Positions 63,852 through 64,000 of a stretch of DNA of 64,000 bases are shown one piece after another. Source of the stretch: Streptomyces chumphonensis (lineage in GTDB: Bacteria > Actinomycetota > Actinomycetes > Streptomycetales > Streptomycetaceae); NCBI RefSeq assembly GCF_014779715.1, contig NZ_JACXYU010000011.1, positions 62,001 to 126,000 of the forward strand. Direction: 5' to 3'. Within the stretch, counting starts at the first letter, position 1. The number at the start of each line of letters is the position of its first letter. Under the pieces are notes generated by a model. The model did no database searches and was not told the DNA's origin. It saw only the letters and a program-made list of their open reading frames with translations. The translations under genes and the position numbers were made by a program.

Positions 63852-64000
63852 ATGCCCATCCTCGTCCGCGACGCCATGACGACCCTGGTCCTCACCATCG
63901 GGCCCACCCACACCCTGCGCCAGGCGGCCTGCCTGATGGCGGGGCGCCGGGTGGGCGCAGCGGTGGTGTTCGACACCGACACCAGCGGGCTCGGCATCCT
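63852..64000 (+). CDS. CBS-domain protein (5' part only)
   Basis: 49 residues are visible before the window ends: ILVRDAMTTLVLTIGPTHTL, then RQAACLMAGRRVGAAVVFD. This is the beginning of a CBS domain (VxDxMT...L..A...M...VGAAVV). AAGGAGGT stands about 11 bases upstream. Likely a small CBS-pair protein that senses adenylates. Confidence 0.85.
   Translation, partial: MPILVRDAMTTLVLTIGPTHTLRQAACLMAGRRVGAAVVFDTDTSGLGI

Overview
The window is high-GC actinobacterial chromosome, almost certainly Streptomyces. The codon third positions are GC-rich, many starts are GTG, and many neighbouring genes overlap by ATGA or GTGA. Hallmark genes include wblE, the dasR/dasABC cluster, sigR-rsrA, a Ni superoxide dismutase with its maturation protease, snapalysin with its LysR partner, and a B12-riboswitch-controlled class Ia ribonucleotide reductase. 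From memory, the gene order resembles the S. coelicolor core region around SCO5208 to SCO5261, so this is mostly conserved chromosome with a few accessory insertions. I see no rRNA, tRNA, CRISPR array, insertion sequence or prophage.

Layout. 1-5.9 kb (minus): a four-gene unit of a vWA-like SAV_2336-type protein (running off the left edge), a MoxR AAA ATPase, a trypsin-VMAP-C fusion and a small CU044_2847-type protein. This matches the vWA-MoxR-VMAP class of predicted biological conflict systems and is the most unusual system here. 6-8.4 kb: a DUF6104 small protein, then a DUF4097-PadR pair with a likely autoregulatory operator. 8.4-15.5 kb: acetyltransferase, quinone-reductase-like enzyme, polar amino acid ABC transporter, malic enzyme and methyltransferase. 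15.5-17 kb: CGNR regulator, sodX and sodN. 17.2-17.7 kb: a decayed CYTH-domain gene carrying a 23-bp tandem duplication. 17.8-21 kb: a TetR-controlled drug efflux pump and an arsenite/bile-acid-type transporter. 21-27 kb: Trk-type potassium uptake pair, subtilase, LysR and snapalysin. 27-31 kb: Nudix, methyltransferase, amidase, PLP enzyme and acetyltransferase. 31-36.3 kb: anti-sigma/sigH pair, diacylglycerol-kinase-like protein, wblE and a PdtaS-type histidine kinase.

36.5-43.5 kb is the chitobiose/GlcNAc unit: nagB-type SIS enzyme, dasD, dasC, dasB and dasA on the minus strand, with dasR divergent. It has DasR boxes between dasA and dasR, and a further good DasR box in front of the histidine kinase gene. 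43.7-46.8 kb: cstA with its YbdD partner, and an acetyltransferase. 46.8-50.5 kb: nrdAB behind probable NrdR boxes and a cobalamin riboswitch. 50.6-56.5 kb: M15 peptidase, peptide deformylase, TPR protein, rsrA, sigR (with a perfect GGAAT-N18-GTT autoregulatory promoter and two starts), a hydrolase and an SRAP protein. 56.5-64 kb: glycosyltransferase, M50-like protease, aroA-rsgA, TetR, hisN and the start of a CBS-domain gene.

Links between the parts: dasABC imports chitobiose, dasD and nagB process it, and DasR senses the products. sigR and rsrA form a redox switch. The nrdAB leader makes the B12-independent reductase respond to cobalamin, with dNTP status likely read by NrdR. Strong intergenic hairpins separate most convergent units.
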